From NCBI GenBank assembly GCA_907164885.2, contig OU015503.1, forward strand, positions 62,108,720-62,172,719: a stretch of 64,000 nt of DNA, in the 5' to 3' direction. The notes under the pieces were generated by a model that made no database searches, had not been told where the DNA came from, and saw only the letters and a list, made by a program, of their open reading frames with translations. This DNA is from Dolomedes plantarius (lineage: Eukaryota; Arthropoda; Arachnida; Araneae; Dolomedidae). Below are positions 1-12,204 of the stretch, one piece after another. The position numbers were made by a program, and so were the translations under genes. Positions within the stretch are counted from its first letter, which is position 1. The number at the start of each line of letters is the position of its first letter.

Positions 1-1190
1 GAAGATTTGTAATATCGTGAAAGGGATATTAAAATTTAGTTTTAGAAGCTGAAGAAACAAAAAGTAGGCTTGGCCAGCTAAACATATGCACTCACAGTCT
101 CCTACGCTTCTCAGATGGTGGGAGGGAGATATATGGACGGCGTAATATAGCATTTGGCCTTTTCGTCGTACTAAACGTCTTTGAATTCCTGCTGTTTGAT
201 CTTGTCGTGTCGCTAAATTAACCTTTAATTTTGGTAACTTACACTGGCACAAATACTCTTTAAATAATTATAAGTTCATTTTTTAACAGTATGTTTTATT
301 AAATCAAGAGTTTAACTAAAATTTGATACGTTTTACTCAGTACAAATTTTCAATAATTACAAGATAAAAAGAACTTTTTATATACCACGTTTTTAAATTT
401 TCTGTTGAATGATATAAACTTGACAATTTCATGTATCAATAAATACATCTTTAATTTTTTTTTCATGAATTATTCCATCAACTTGAAGAAAATGTTCAAA
501 TGCGTAATAAAGAGAGCAATTATAAGAAATTTTCAAACAACAAAATAAACTGAAAATGAATTCAAATCTGCTTAAAGAGGGATAAAGTATTAAATGAATA
601 CATTGTCATCGTGTTCTGAGCTATTCTAAAAGTTTCAAATGTCTAGCTAGTCGGGAAGTTAGTTAAAAATCGATTGCAAAATTTGTACCTGACAAACACA
701 CAAACAAACAAGAAAGCGAGTTAATTAAAACATGGTGATAATTATAAGATAAAAAGAACTTTTTATATGCCATTTTTTTTAATTTTCTGTTGAATCATAT
801 AAACTTGACAATTCTATGTATTAATAAAAGCTTTTTTAAAATTTTCTTGATGAATTATCCCATCAACTTGAAAGAAAATGATCGAAACATACTAAGACAT
901 CAAAACTAAAAGAGGTTAAACTACTAAAAGAGGTAAAAGTTACAATAAAAGTATGACTTTTGAATGGAACTTATATAAAAATGCTTTAATAAATTTTCAG
1001 GAAAGGTTTATTATTGATTATCAATATAAAAAATTAAAAGCTTGGATTTTTTCTATCGTTAAAAGACATATCATTAAATTGATTCAACTATTATTAAGTA
1101 CTAAATTAAAGAATTATATTTATCAGCATCTGGTTTATGATTTACTATTAACACGGGCAAATAATATTCAATACTTAGGCAACGAAACAT
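1..1190 (+). repeat. Left arm of the foldback element
   Basis: This arm is the reverse complement of 12,985-14,197 with only scattered substitutions and small indels. It holds about 1.4 copies of a roughly 385 bp unit (352-735, then 736-905), each beginning with the same AAGATAAAAAGAAC block. Related single copies of that unit occur at 31,990-32,447 and, inverted, at 51,878-52,352. Confidence 0.85.
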
Positions 1191-1324
1191 AATCATTTAA
1201 AAATAAACTTATTTAAAAAACAAAACACAGCTAATAACACTTATTGTGTACTAAATTTTACCAACCCTAAACTAAATAATATAGCATACTTGAAGCATTT
1301 CCACCCACACAACCACACAGAGCT

Positions 1325-1570
1325 AATGGTCGTCTATTAGAGCTCGAAATTCATCCATGACATCCAGGACGTACTATAGAGCTCTATAAGATGAAAAAAT
1401 GGATGTCTAATAGTCGTACTTCACTTCGACGTCTATTAGAGATCTAAGACGTATTATATACATCTATAAGTCCTCCAAGTTTCGATCTCTAATAGATGAA
1501 GTCTCTATGGTCGACGTCTATAAAAGATACTGATATAGACATCTTATGGAGCTCTCTTATTCCAGCACCG
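1325..1570. repeat. Left subterminal GACGTC-rich degenerate array
   Basis: Several degenerate copies of a motif like GACGTCTATTAGAGCTC and its complement lie just inside the left arm. The palindromic cores GACGTC and GAGCTC recur every 20-60 bp. A counterpart in inverted position lies at 12,635-12,870. Such subterminal arrays can be transposase binding sites, which here is only an inference. Confidence 0.55.
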
Positions 1571-2346
1571 TCCAAAAGCGCCATGATGAACAAACTACAC
1601 CGCTGCTGTGTTCTTTGTTACCGAGTGCACCTGAATGCTTCATTTGGATCTATAATCACATCGGAATATTGCGGATATCCGTGCTCAACAAGTTTATATC
1701 GACTTCCTTTATTTGTTTTAAGGTAAGTGTTAATTCTTAAATAATTTATGCTTAAGGTATAAGGACACCTTTGAAACATCAATTTCCGTCAAAATATTGA
1801 TAAATAAATAAGTCTTAATCACAATAGCTATTAAAAAGGAAGAAACTTGTCTTCAAGGAAATGTACACGGTAATTCAATATTCAAATTATGTTTTAATTG
1901 TGAAATGTATATTTATTAATTAGAACAATTACATTAAAAAAAATTATATATGCACTTATAATAGTTCAGTTTTTCAATTGAAAAATTAGCATTTTTTTTT
2001 TTTTTTTTTTTCCTTCTTCAATTTCAGAATGCATTAATACCAAGTTTTAATGTAAAAATATTAGTTTTATTATTATAATATTTAATATAATTATTTAAAA
2101 ATATTTTTACATTAAACATTAGTAATAATATTATTATTTAAGTAATAATATAAATCGCTATTTTTGGCAGTTATAATGTATGATAATTGTCATCCTAATA
2201 ACATACGAAAAGTAGTGGTAAATATTAATATTTACATTGTATTTTCGACCTAAATTTCTTAATAAATTTAGAAAAATTAATGAGCTTAATATGTTTCGAA
2301 CAATTTACATTCTAATAGGACATTTTCATGCAAAAATAATTGCTAC
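1571..2346. other. AT-rich core of the foldback element, no gene seen
   Basis: AT-rich sequence with a long T run near 1,990-2,010 and no convincing coding frame. Its right end (about 2,278-2,346) is the first part of a repeat module that recurs as an inverted pair at 12,330-12,580. Confidence 0.5.
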
Positions 2347-5325
2347 AGAGTTTCTAAAACTAAGCAGAATTTGGTTTTGGTAGTGGAGTACCTTGGCCTG
2401 ACGGCTTTATCTCCTGTAAGTAAGATAATTGTTATCACGGTGGAAGTGCTCATTAGTTAAAGTTTAAAAGAAAAAATTAAAATAATTAAGGATAAGAATA
2501 CGCGATAAAGTAAAAAAAAAAAGTAAATTTACTAGAGTAATAATTAAAAATTAATTTAAGTAAGTTAATAAGTAAATAATTAATTAATAAAATTTAATTA
2601 AGTAGTAGCATAAACAAGTAAGGAGTAAAAGGCCCCAGAAAGCCAGTATTTCATCGTACAGAACAAAATAGAATATATATATTTTTTTTTTCCTGATTTT
2701 GTGAGTTTTACAATTTTTTTTTGATTTTTTTTTTTTTTGATTTTTTCAAGTTTTAATATATTTTTCCGAAGTCGTGAACTGCAGTAAATAAAAAAAAAAA
2801 TTTACGATTAGCTCTGCTAGAGTAATCGTAATCCGGATATTCCATAGTTATTTCGTTTGGAAGGTTGGGCAAGTTATCATAAAATCTCTTAGAGATTTTA
2901 TGGGCTTGTTGTACGAAGGATAAAGTGCCGAGGTCTCTCCTAACAGTCACATTGGACATGTATCGAAAAGCTCGGCGGATTCGCCTGAGGGTTCTGTTTT
3001 GGAGTTTCTCAAGTTTAGTGATGTGGCTCTTAGCAGCAGAGAACCAAACAGGAATTGCATAAAGGGCGATGGGGAGGATGCATTGTTTGTAAATTAAGGC
3101 CTTATTCTTCATGCTAAGGTGGCTACCGTAGAGAAGACTTCGGAGTTGCATTACCGCAGCATTGCACTTACTGATAGTATTATTAACATGAGTGTTCCAG
3201 GTTAACTTACGATCCAGGGTTACCCCGAGATACTTGACTGTGTTTTCCCATTCAAGTGGGGAGTTATGAAGATAGAGGCGAGGGGGATTCAGATAGCTAT
3301 TACTAAAAAAGATCGCGTGACACTTAGAGGGATTGATTTTAATTTTCCAGCACGTAAACCAATTCTCTAAAGTGTCAATGTGACGCTGAATTTGAATAGT
3401 AAGGTAGTTGATATTGTTAGCAGTGGAAAGAATAGCTGTATCGTCCGCATATAGAGCAAGAAGAGTATTTTCACCTCTTGGAATCGAGTTTATGTAAATA
3501 TTAAACAGGGTCGGCCCTAGAATCGATCCCTGTAAAATTCCAGAGGTTATGAAGTTACTCCGGGACAATTCCTTATGTATGCGGACGGAGAAATTTCGAT
3601 TATGTAGGTAGTGGTTAATTAAATGAATGAGACTATCTGGCAAGTGAATTTGAATAAGCTTATAAATCAGTCCCGGATGCCAGACTTTGTCGAACGCGCA
3701 TTTTATGTCTAGGAATAGCGTAGCGGTAGGTCTTCGAGCTAGTATCCCGTCACGGGCAAATTCAACTACCCTTAAAAGTTGCTGCGTCGTATTATGAGAA
3801 GACCTAAAGCCAAACTGCTCAGGAATGATAATATCGTGCTGGTCAAGGTGATAGGAGATTCTGTTAAGAATAACGCGCTCCACCACCTTACTAAGGGAGC
3901 ACAGTAAGCTAATTGGTCGGTAACTCCTGGGATCGTTGCGGTCCCCCCCCCCCCGGTTTGGGGATGGGGCAGACGATCGAAGTTTTCCAGCACTCAGGAA
4001 AATAATTGTACTTCAGTATGGCATTGACTATGCCAGTAAGGTAGAAGATGATATTTTTGGGGAGGAATTTTAAGGTGAAGTTGTTGATATGGTCATTACC
4101 AGGGGACTTTTTATTTTTAAGGCTGGAGATAATATCATTAATTTCGTGAATGGAGGTCGGGAGAGTAGTCTCGGAGGGGGGGGGAGGAGAGGAAGCTTTC
4201 AACCGTGCTGGTAACCAGACGGTCGTTGTCTTCATCTACCAAGTCCGAGTTTGGAGAAAACTGCTCCTTGTAAGTATCGGCGATAGCATTAGCCTTGTCC
4301 GAGTCGGTAAGTGCAACTCCGTGGGGGCCGTTAATGGGCGGAAATTGAACATGTTGGGACTTGAGTCGTCTCATATAGTTCCATAGGGAGTTATCTTCAG
4401 GCGTGAGGCTATTAATGAATTCAGCCCAGTTTTTATTACGGAAAACTCTAATATCCCGCCGAACACGCGCGCGCAGGAAGTGATAATTGCTCCTGTGTGA
4501 GGGGAGACGGGAGAACTGATAAAGTTTACGAGCCGCGTTACGCTCTTTAATTAAGTTTACAATATTAGCAGGGAGGTTATGAAAACGCGGTTTTTTCATT
4601 GCATGAGTAGAATTAGCCTTGGCGGTGACGATGGCATTAGTTAAAGTATTGGTGGCACGTTCTATATCCTCAGAGCAGCGGATATAAGGGTAGTAGAGGG
4701 GGGAGTATTTTAGATTATCCTGGAACTGTTTCCAATTAGTACGGGTAGGGGGCTAGGATTTTGAATATCGACCTGTTGATCGAAAGTGATTAGGACAGGC
4801 AAGCATAGGCGTAGCGTCGGGGGGGCACGGGGGGCACGTGCCCCCCCAACTGAACTCGAAATTTATTAAAACTTAATAGAGTTCAGTTAAAATCGGAAAA
4901 TTGTAGAAAACTTTTAAGAAAGTTGGGTTTTTTCCCGCTTTTTCAAACTGTGAAACTGAATATTCCGATTATGTCTTTAGCGTTAACATAGATTTTAACA
5001 ATGATATAATCCATAACAAAAATTCGATGCTATATTTTTTCCTCGGCTAAAAATCTTTTGCGTTCAGACCACACTCTTTACCCCCTTGGGGTCGTTGAAC
5101 TTACTCCCCCGCACCCCTTGAAGGAATGCGCTACAAAGGGTCGCTATCAGTGTTCCTGGAAACACGAAGCAGGCGCTGGGTGGAGAATTTTAATGGTTTA
5201 GCGGCTGGCCTACACCACACCACTTTCTATATCCACCTCTACCAGTCAGTAATTCTTTGTGTGTTGGTTTCAATTCTTTGTTTACGTGCACGCTTTATCA
5301 AATCATTGTTTTTGTACGTTTGAAA

Positions 5326-7750
5326 ATGTCAAAACAGAAATCAGTACTTTCTTTTTTCAAAAAAGTCGATAGCTCGAATAAAAAAATTGATTTGTTAAAC
5401 CAAGAATAAAATCTAGAAGCAAGTAGTGACAGTAACATTAATAAATGTGCCAAGTCCAACTATGGTGATAATCAACTGATGCCGATACCATCCTGTTCAA
5501 CAAATCTCGATGTGGAGGAAAAATGGCCTAGGCCTATGGACGTGGTGGAAAGTAGTGGTAGAGATCCTGCTCTGGGTCTACAATCAGCGGATATTTCTAG
5601 GGGTCCATTCCAGCCTGTTGATTGTTTCATGGTAAGCAAAATGCAGTTAAAATCTAGACAGTTTAGAAACACGTGGTATTCTGAATTTGGTTGGGTTGAA
5701 TACAGCCCCATTTTGGATGCTGCATTTTGTTTCTCTTGTCGTATTTTTTGCAAAGATAAAACAGGGCGTGGAGAGGAGTCATTTACTAAAATTGGGGTGA
5801 CAAACTGGAAAAAAGCATTGGAAAAATTTAGAAAACACGAAAAAAGTGATATGCATCTAAAATCTACCCAATTTCTTAAAGAATACCGAAAATCTGGCAA
5901 AACAGTTGCAGACTCTTTGTCTTCAGCACACACTAAAAAAGTTAAAGAAAATCGAAAATATGTAAAATTCATTATTAAAACTATTTTGTTCCTTGGAAAA
6001 CAAGGTCTTGCCCTAAGAAGACATTGTGAGGGTTCAGTGTCTTTAAATACAGGTAATTTTCAGGAGCTACTTGACCTTAGGTCAAAAGATAAAGGAGAAG
6101 ATATAATAACACTGATGAATTCATCAATTCATTCATACAGGAGTCCCCAGATACAGAATGAAATTATAGATTGTATAAAAAGTGAAATGATACAATATAT
6201 CGTGAAAGAGTTAGAAGAGGTTACGGCCTATTCTATAATTTGTGACGAAACAACAGATGTTTCCAGTCGTGAGCAAGTGAGCATATGCATTCGCTACATC
6301 ACTAACAATGACGAAAATGTCTGAATTAAAGAGAGATTTCTGGGCTTTGTTGATGTTGCAGAAACAACAGGTCAAAACTTACATTCGGTTATTAAAGGGT
6401 ATATACAGCAAATTGGGATAAATCTTAATAAAATGCGTGGTCAGGCGTATGACGGTGCTAGTCAAATGAGTGGAAAGTTCAATGGCGTAGCTGCAAGGTT
6501 TCAGGAAAAAGAGCCTAGGGCATTATACACTCATTGTCATGCCCATTTGTTGGATCTTGCTGTTATGCGGTTTTGTGAAGAAGTAAGACAGTTGCGAAAT
6601 TGTTTGTCCATAATAAATTCTCTGTATAATATTATCAATGCTTCTGCCAAGAGGTTTTCTATTTTTGAATCTATATGTAAACAAAATGAAGAGGCTAAAA
6701 GTAAAAGGCTGATTAGTTTGTCACAAACAAGATGGACTGTTCGTCACCGTGCTATAAGGGTTATCTTAAAGCAGCTCCCAGAAGTTTTGGAAGCAATGGA
6801 AGTTGTGGCAAGTGACGCTTCCAATAGAAAGGTTGCAGCTGAAGCAGATGGACTAATAAAGCAGGCTAGTAGTTTTGAATTCATCTTCAGCCTTAAACTC
6901 ATGTACAACGTTCTAAGCCTGACTGACATACTGTCGAAAGAGCTTCAAAGTGAAACGTTAGACATTTCCAAACTGTTCAGTAAAGTTGAAGCTGTTATCG
7001 ACAGTATAAAACTTCAACGAAATGATCAAGGTTTCATTCACTTATGGAACGAAACAGAAGAACTTTGCAAAGTTTTTTCCACCAAAGGCTTGTATGTTGA
7101 CAGACTCTCCTTGCTTCGAAAACGGAAGAAACCAAAAAGGCTTGAATATAATGATGCGTCTGAATCTTTTTATCATCACACCTCGGCAGAAGGGCAATGT
7201 AAAATAGAAATTTATTTTGCGGGGCTTGACATTGTAGTAAGTAACCTCCAAGCTCGATTTTCTCAGAATGACTGCGACAAAATCAATTCCATTATCCAGC
7301 TTTTGTTGGATTGGGATAGCTTAGATGAAACTGTTGTTGGGAAAATCCAACCCTTTTATCAGTTGTCTTTCCTCACAGCTGAAGTTTTTTCACTGCTTCT
7401 CTAAAAAAAATTTTATAAAAACAGACAAGAAAAATCCAAACATAAATCTGCAAGAGTTGGCACAGTTTTGCACTAAAAACGGCCTGAAAAACAATGTACC
7501 TGAAGTGATACATCTCTTAGAAATTGCTCTTTCATGGCCTATCACAACTACGACCGCAGAGAGGTCATTCTCTACCCTGCGAAGGCTCAAAACTTACTTG
7601 AGAAGCACGATGAAAGAAGAACGCTTAAGTGGACTTGCCATAATGGCAATAGAACATGAACTGACGCAGCTGTACTCTAGTGAAGAGAAACTGGACTTGC
7701 TTGTGGAAAAATTTTCAAGGCATTCTGAAAGAAGACTTTTATTAAATTAA
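5326..7750 (+). pseudogene. hAT transposase (TTF-type zinc finger, DUF4371, dimerisation domain)
   Basis: Starting at ATG 5,326 (MSKQKSVLSFFKK), the protein resembles ZMYM1-like hAT transposases. A TTF-type zinc-finger region (AAFCFSCRIFC, then the KHEKSDMH block) lies at about 5,640-5,880. A DUF4371/RNase H-like core follows with IICDETTDVSSREQ, GQAYDGASQMSG and YTHCHAHLLDLAV, and the C-terminal dimerisation motif (TTTTAERSFSTLRRLKTYLR) is at about 7,545-7,605. Two in-frame stops (TAA at 5,407, TGA at 6,322) and one frame shift in an A-run near 7,402-7,410 break it. The domain order is otherwise complete, so inactivation looks fairly recent. The enzyme would cut and paste the element in the nucleus; this copy cannot make it. 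Confidence 0.9.
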
Positions 7751-8177
7751 AGAGGGCTGTTATGGCCAAGTACGAGACAAGGTTTACCAATGTGTTAAAC
7801 AGACATTTAAAATACACTGTAAAAACTTGTAGAACTTGCCTAGAATCATTATTTTATATTTTATTTGTTAACTTAAGATTTTTCAAAGTTTCAATATTTG
7901 TTGTTTAAGAAAAGAGTTTGTAGTAATAAAAGCACTGATTTTGACTAGAAAGTGATTTAACTTTACCATCCCTGTCCTGTGAGGGAACGTAAAATAAAAT
8001 ATTTTTTGTATTTTGAGTTGAGAGCTAATTATAGCAGAGGTGTGATAGGTTTTTTGCTGAATAATTAAAAATCCAATACAGCAATCAAATAACATTTATA
8101 TTAAAATGAGTTACGTTTAGGAGATGCTGCTTTCGTAACTTTGTTAAAATGATAGCTTTCACTTAACTTTTTAAGTT

Positions 8178-8308
8178 GTTTTATTTCACTTTGCTTTTTA
8201 CCTGTTGAGTACTTTCCGCCGCTAACAATTTAGGCTAACAACTTAGCCGCTAAGGAGAGCTTAGCGGCCGAAAGTACTCAACAGATAAAAGACAAAGGGA
8301 AATAAAAC
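8178..8308. repeat. Imperfect hairpin in the hAT 3' region
   Basis: Arms of about 50 bp (8,178-8,230 and 8,257-8,308) are reverse complements, sharing TGTTGAGTACTTTC. Weaker pairing extends about 12 bp outward. The loop is about 26 bp. It could be a small nested MITE or a transcript-ending structure. Confidence 0.75.
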
Positions 8309-8635
8309 ATCCTAAAAAAGATAAGTAAAACTTAGACTTTATTGGTTATCATGTTTTACAATATCCTCGCAAAATTCATTAATCATGTTGTAGAAAAGCT
8401 TTTGGGTCCTCAGATAGCCTAAAAACACGTTTTAGGGCTTTCAATTTAAAAAAAAAAATTATAAACTTTTATAGAAACTTTTTAATTTGATAAATATTGT
8501 TTATTGAAATGTTATTTCCTTATTGAATTAAATTACGACAATTTTTTTATCGTAGTATTACAATATTTATATATTATTTTACTATACAATCATTCCTTCG
8601 AATGCGATTGACTGCTTGGTGAAAGGAAAATGTGT

Positions 8636-8842
8636 TATTGATATTTTGAAATATCGTTTATATTTTGAAATATCGTCTATATTTTGAAATATCGTCGATA
8701 TTTTGAAATATCGATATTTTTGTGCCGAAATATTATTGATATCGATATTAATAGCCGATATTATCATCGATACTCATATCGATATTTTGCTTTCGATATT
8801 ATCATCGATACTCATATCGATATTTTGCTTTCGATATCCCAT
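8636..8842. repeat. CGATAT-rich short tandem array near the hAT right end
   Basis: Four copies of a 19 bp unit (TATTTTGAAATATCGTCTA-like) are followed by two copies of a 43 bp unit ending in TTTGCTTTCGATAT. Most units contain ATCGAT or its palindromic variants. The position close to the element end suggests subterminal protein-binding sites (inference). Confidence 0.75.
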
Positions 8843-9923
8843 CCCTAATTCGTGCCCCCCCAAAATTTAGAAGCACGCTACGCCTATGCAGGCAAGTGAT
8901 CTGAGTCGAATAAGTCTAGAGTCTCGATGACGTGGGGGTAAGGGATGTTTTTAGTTAGAGCCAGGTCGATAGTGCTAGAGCCCGTGGAATAGAAGTGGGT
9001 AGGGGTGGGGGGGGGGAGATAAGTTTAATGTCGTGATTATCGGTGACAAATTTGAAGAGGGCTCTGCCAGCAGCGTTGATGTTGCGACAGTTCCAGGCTG
9101 TATTGCGTGCATTTAAGTCACCAGCCACAATACAGAAGTTACAAGAGCTGAATAATTTGGAAAAATCCGCGTTGAGAAAGTATCTTGAGGGGGGGAGGTA
9201 GACGGAGGAAATTAGAATTTTGGTCGCTCTGTTGGGGAGAAGAATTATCGAAGTATTCTCAACAGCGGTAGTATTGATACTATTAATTTTATAATGATTT
9301 AAACCCCTACGGATATAGATGGCGGTGCCACCACCAGGATTCCTGCGAGAATTAGGGATGGGGGGGCTATCATTTCTATATAAAGTGTAATTACAAATAT
9401 TAAACCGCCAAGGTGCAGTAAAGCGGGTTTCCTGAATTAAGGCGACATCAATATTGGAGTTTTCCATAAACTGCCTGAATTCATTAATTTTACCTGTGAG
9501 ACCATTAGCGTTCCAAAACAGAACCCGCAGTGAAGGAAAATTCAGTGAACTACTCATTACCAAGAGCGGGACCTAAATAGTTGCCAAGTTCTACAACTAT
9601 GGCTTCCAATTTAGAGTAAAAGTCAACATCGCTCCTGATAATGGTTGCAATTGCTTTAAACAATTGCATAATGTCGGAGATGTTGAATGCCGACATAAAT
9701 TCCCTAACCATTTTAACAATTGAGATGAAATCAGAGAAACCTGAATTGGATGGCTGTTCACTCGAGCAGGAGCTGCTCTGAAATGAAGCAGCAACAGTAG
9801 GGGCAGCGCTGGGCGCGGTAGTAGGACGCGTGTTTTGATTGGACCTCCTAGCCGCGCTCTGAATGGCTGGATTTGGATCCGCTCGGGGGGTTACCTCGGC
9901 ACTTTGAGTTTCGGCGCTTATAG

Positions 9924-10567
9924 GAATGCGAAGGGCCCATAGGTACCTCGCAAATACGGTTATTAGGAGGGATTATGATATCCGCTCGTTTACTAGGGAA
10001 GCACATCGGCTCTCTGTCAATTTTTATAATAAAGTAATGAACCTCCCAAACGAAATTGTAGCGGAGTACCCTGAATACGACTTCCGAGACCCTATCTTCA
10101 GGAGACGTCCTCGTGCAGCTCTTCTTGAGCCTGCGCCGGACTAGCGCTTCCTGTAATTAACTTTTTACTATTTTTCGATAATGTTATTCAGTACTTGTTA
10201 TTCAGGCCCCCCAGTGGGTGTGCTTTCTGATCTTCTGTGCTATCCATTGTTTTTCTTATTGAATTATGTGTGAAAAAAAAAAAAATCACACTCTTTTGTA
10301 CTCACTTATACTAATTATATATCATGTTACCCTAACACAGGATTGTAATCCTGGTTAGCCGTATTTCCTTATCCTGTAAATAAGTGTTTACAACTTTGGT
10401 CTTTGTATTTATGTATGTTTTTTATTTATACCTTTGTACTATGCTTTTTTAAATATTTTTATCTCATGAGCACTTTTATGTAATACTTTTAACATGTACT
10501 ACCGGAGTTGAAGCTTAATTGCCCGGGTACTCCTAGAAGGTCCATCATTGGAAATCATTGGAAATCG
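9924..10567 (+). mobile_element. 5'-truncated jockey-like LINE copy inserted in ORF1
   Basis: This 644 bp plus-strand insertion is flanked by a 13 bp target duplication (TCGGCGCTTATAG at 9,911-9,923 and 10,568-10,580). It contains only the last part of an RT gene and its 3' UTR. The 3' end is a tandem TCATTGGAAA pair, not poly(A). Severe 5' truncation is usual for LINE insertion. Confidence 0.9.
9926..10144 (+). pseudogene. C-terminal end of a LINE reverse transcriptase
   Basis: The 72 codons match the C-terminus of the neighbouring ORF2 on the opposite strand: both show (R/L)RRAxRYxxN, VRRD, FYxxxxNLPNEI and EYPxYD. The stop at 10,142-10,144 probably is the native ORF2 stop, giving a complete tail that the older copy has lost. 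The sequence differs enough that the two belong to different subfamilies. Confidence 0.85.
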
Positions 10568-12204
10568 TCGGCGCTTATAGCTTGGCTGACTCTGGATGTA
10601 GAAGCATCGCTGGCCGGTTCCGATGGTATTTTATTAAAATTAAGGGGTGTCTTCCATGCCGAAGTTTTTGGTGGCTCGGAGGGAATAAAGTGAGCAGGTT
10701 TAGTGGTTTTACTTTGCTGGCTATTGGGCTTGGGGCTTGGTTCTTTAAGTTTAAGTTTTTGTTTGTTTTTAGGATTCATAGGGCAGCCACGGTAGTTAGC
10801 CGTGTGGTTACCCTTGCAATTAGCGCAGCATGTGCTACCATCTGCCGCCTGCAAAGAGCACTCTTTAGCTGTGTGGTTACTTCCGCACTTAACACAGCGC
10901 GGAGATAATTTGCAGTTTAAAGAGGAATGTCCGAACATTTGGCACCGGTAGCACTGGCTGACACCGGTTTGGGTGTAATGCTCGAAGCTCACTTTAAGAT
11001 AATTAATTTTCTTAATACTAGTTAAGTTATCAATATTAGGTGATGGTCTAACAGCCACCAAGAACAAAGGCATGGGCCTTTTAGTTTTCCTGTTGGTAAG
11101 ATAAGCCGTCTTGACCGGCTCGAGTCCTATTTCTCTAATAGCATTCTCAATGTCCTCCACCGGCGTATTAACGGGGAGACCGCGAATTATATACTTCTTG
11201 GGACGCTCGGAGCGAGGATCGAGCGTTCTAAATGGGATCTTATTTACGTCCAAGAAGTGTTGAATCTTCCGATAGGACTCGGTGCTATTAATATTAATTC
11301 TAATTAGGGAGCCCGTCAGGGATGCTTCAACATCGTCGGCCATTTCACTGATAGTTTTTAGCATATTACGCCAATTGTTATTTATTTCAAAAAATACTTG
11401 GCATCGTTTAGATGCCGTTTGGGATTTGTTATTAGAACTTTCAGCCTGACCTCCGGTTTCCATATCGGTTGCCGATTCAAATGGCTGAGTTCCAACAATA
11501 TCAGATTCATTATCGCTGAGAACAGCATATCTGTTCTTGGTCACTATTTCATTCTCAGATTCTGAGTTAGCTTTTCGCTTGGAACTAGATCGCTCGCTAA
11601 GCTGAATTTTATTATTAATCATGATGAGGGAAACATGCATATGGGCCAAAAGTTCGTTAATCTGAACCCACTGGTTCGTATAAAAGTAGTCAAAATAGGT
11701 CAGGTTAAGAAATTCATTTATGTCTCTGGTTCTATCGTTAAGCACTTCCGCCAGTGAGAACAAAAATCTACTCACCAACGGGGCATCAGGAGAGTTGATC
11801 AGGTTGATGCCAGCATAATCCAGGAAAGCTCTCACGATCTGGAAGTACTCCCAGTCACGGTAATTTGCGTCGAAGAAAACATAAAGTTCATCAAATGAAG
11901 GTAATGGCTTGAGCGTCTCGGGTTGATTCACTGTAGTTGAAGGGCTAGCAGAAAGCGTAGCTGATGGTTGGAAGTTTTGCGATGGAGCTTCTAAGTTACT
12001 CATAATTACAACTTAGAACGAAAAAAAAGCTAGAAGGAAGCAAGGGACACAGCTATAAGTGGGCAATCACTCACACGCAGGATTAAAAAATCCCCATGTG
12101 GTCAAATATCCAAAAATAACTGTGCTTATAAAACACGTGCACGCACGTGTGAGGCTTAAGGCAGCTAACTTCACTCACGTCCTTCCTCTCACGAGTCCGG
12201 ACGG

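Larger units (their letters stand above)
4804..8888 (+). mobile_element. hAT DNA transposon inserted in LINE ORF2
   Basis: The element has 8 bp target duplications (CAGGCAAG at 4,796-4,803 and 8,889-8,896) and a 14 bp terminal inverted repeat (CATAGGCGTAGCGT), both hallmarks of hAT. A perfect palindrome, GGGGGGCACGTGCCCCCC, lies 25 bp inside the left end (4,829-4,846), and a related C-run is near the right end. It spans 4,085 bp and carries one decayed transposase gene (5,326-7,750). Non-coding stretches are 4,850-5,325 (leader, nothing recognised) and 7,751-8,888 (3' region with a hairpin and a CGATAT-rich array). Confidence 0.92.
2753..9557 (-). pseudogene. LINE ORF2 (endonuclease plus reverse transcriptase), broken
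   Basis: The ATG is at 9,555-9,557. The endonuclease domain shows VLFWNANGL, IQETR and AGDLNARN and runs to a ten-G run at 9,007-9,016, where the frame slips. Past it, the SDH catalytic motif is coded immediately before the hAT insertion at 8,889-8,896. ORF2 resumes at 4,803 with a linker (from MKKPRFHN at 4,599), then RT blocks with KNKKSPGNDHI, GFRSSHNT, FLDIKCAFDKVWH, QGSILGPTLF and the YADD active site. It ends near EYPDYDYSS at 2,753. Frame shifts fall at G5 (4,748-4,752), G9 (4,176-4,184) and C12 (3,943-3,954), and no other breaks are evident in the RT. The protein nicks the target and copies element RNA onto it. Here it is inactive because of the hAT insertion, unless the homopolymer lengths are assembly errors, which would still leave the insertion. 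Confidence 0.88.
9550..12003 (-). pseudogene. LINE ORF1 (Gag-like nucleic-acid-binding protein), split by an insertion
   Basis: ORF1 starts at 12,003 and reads open to 10,568, where a second LINE end interrupts it. Skipping the insertion and one 13 bp duplication, the same frame continues from 9,910 to a TAG at 9,550-9,552, giving about 598 codons without any other lesion. After an acidic N-terminal half comes a PRE_C2HC-like region (around residues 255-330, starting PKKYIIRGLP). Three zinc knuckles follow (CYRCQMFGHSSLNC, CVKCGSNHTAKEC, CCANCKGNHTANYRGC) and then a Ser/Pro/Gln-rich tail. The family coats element RNA in a cytoplasmic and nuclear particle. The stop overlaps the ORF2 start by 7 nt (ATGAGTAG), typical of jockey-type coupling. 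As the sequence stands, the frame ends four residues into the inserted DNA (10,555). Confidence 0.88.

Noticed and set aside
953..1192. 79-codon open frame
   Set aside because: Lies in the foldback arm, has low-complexity composition, and no motif; the mirrored arm does not keep the same frame convincingly.
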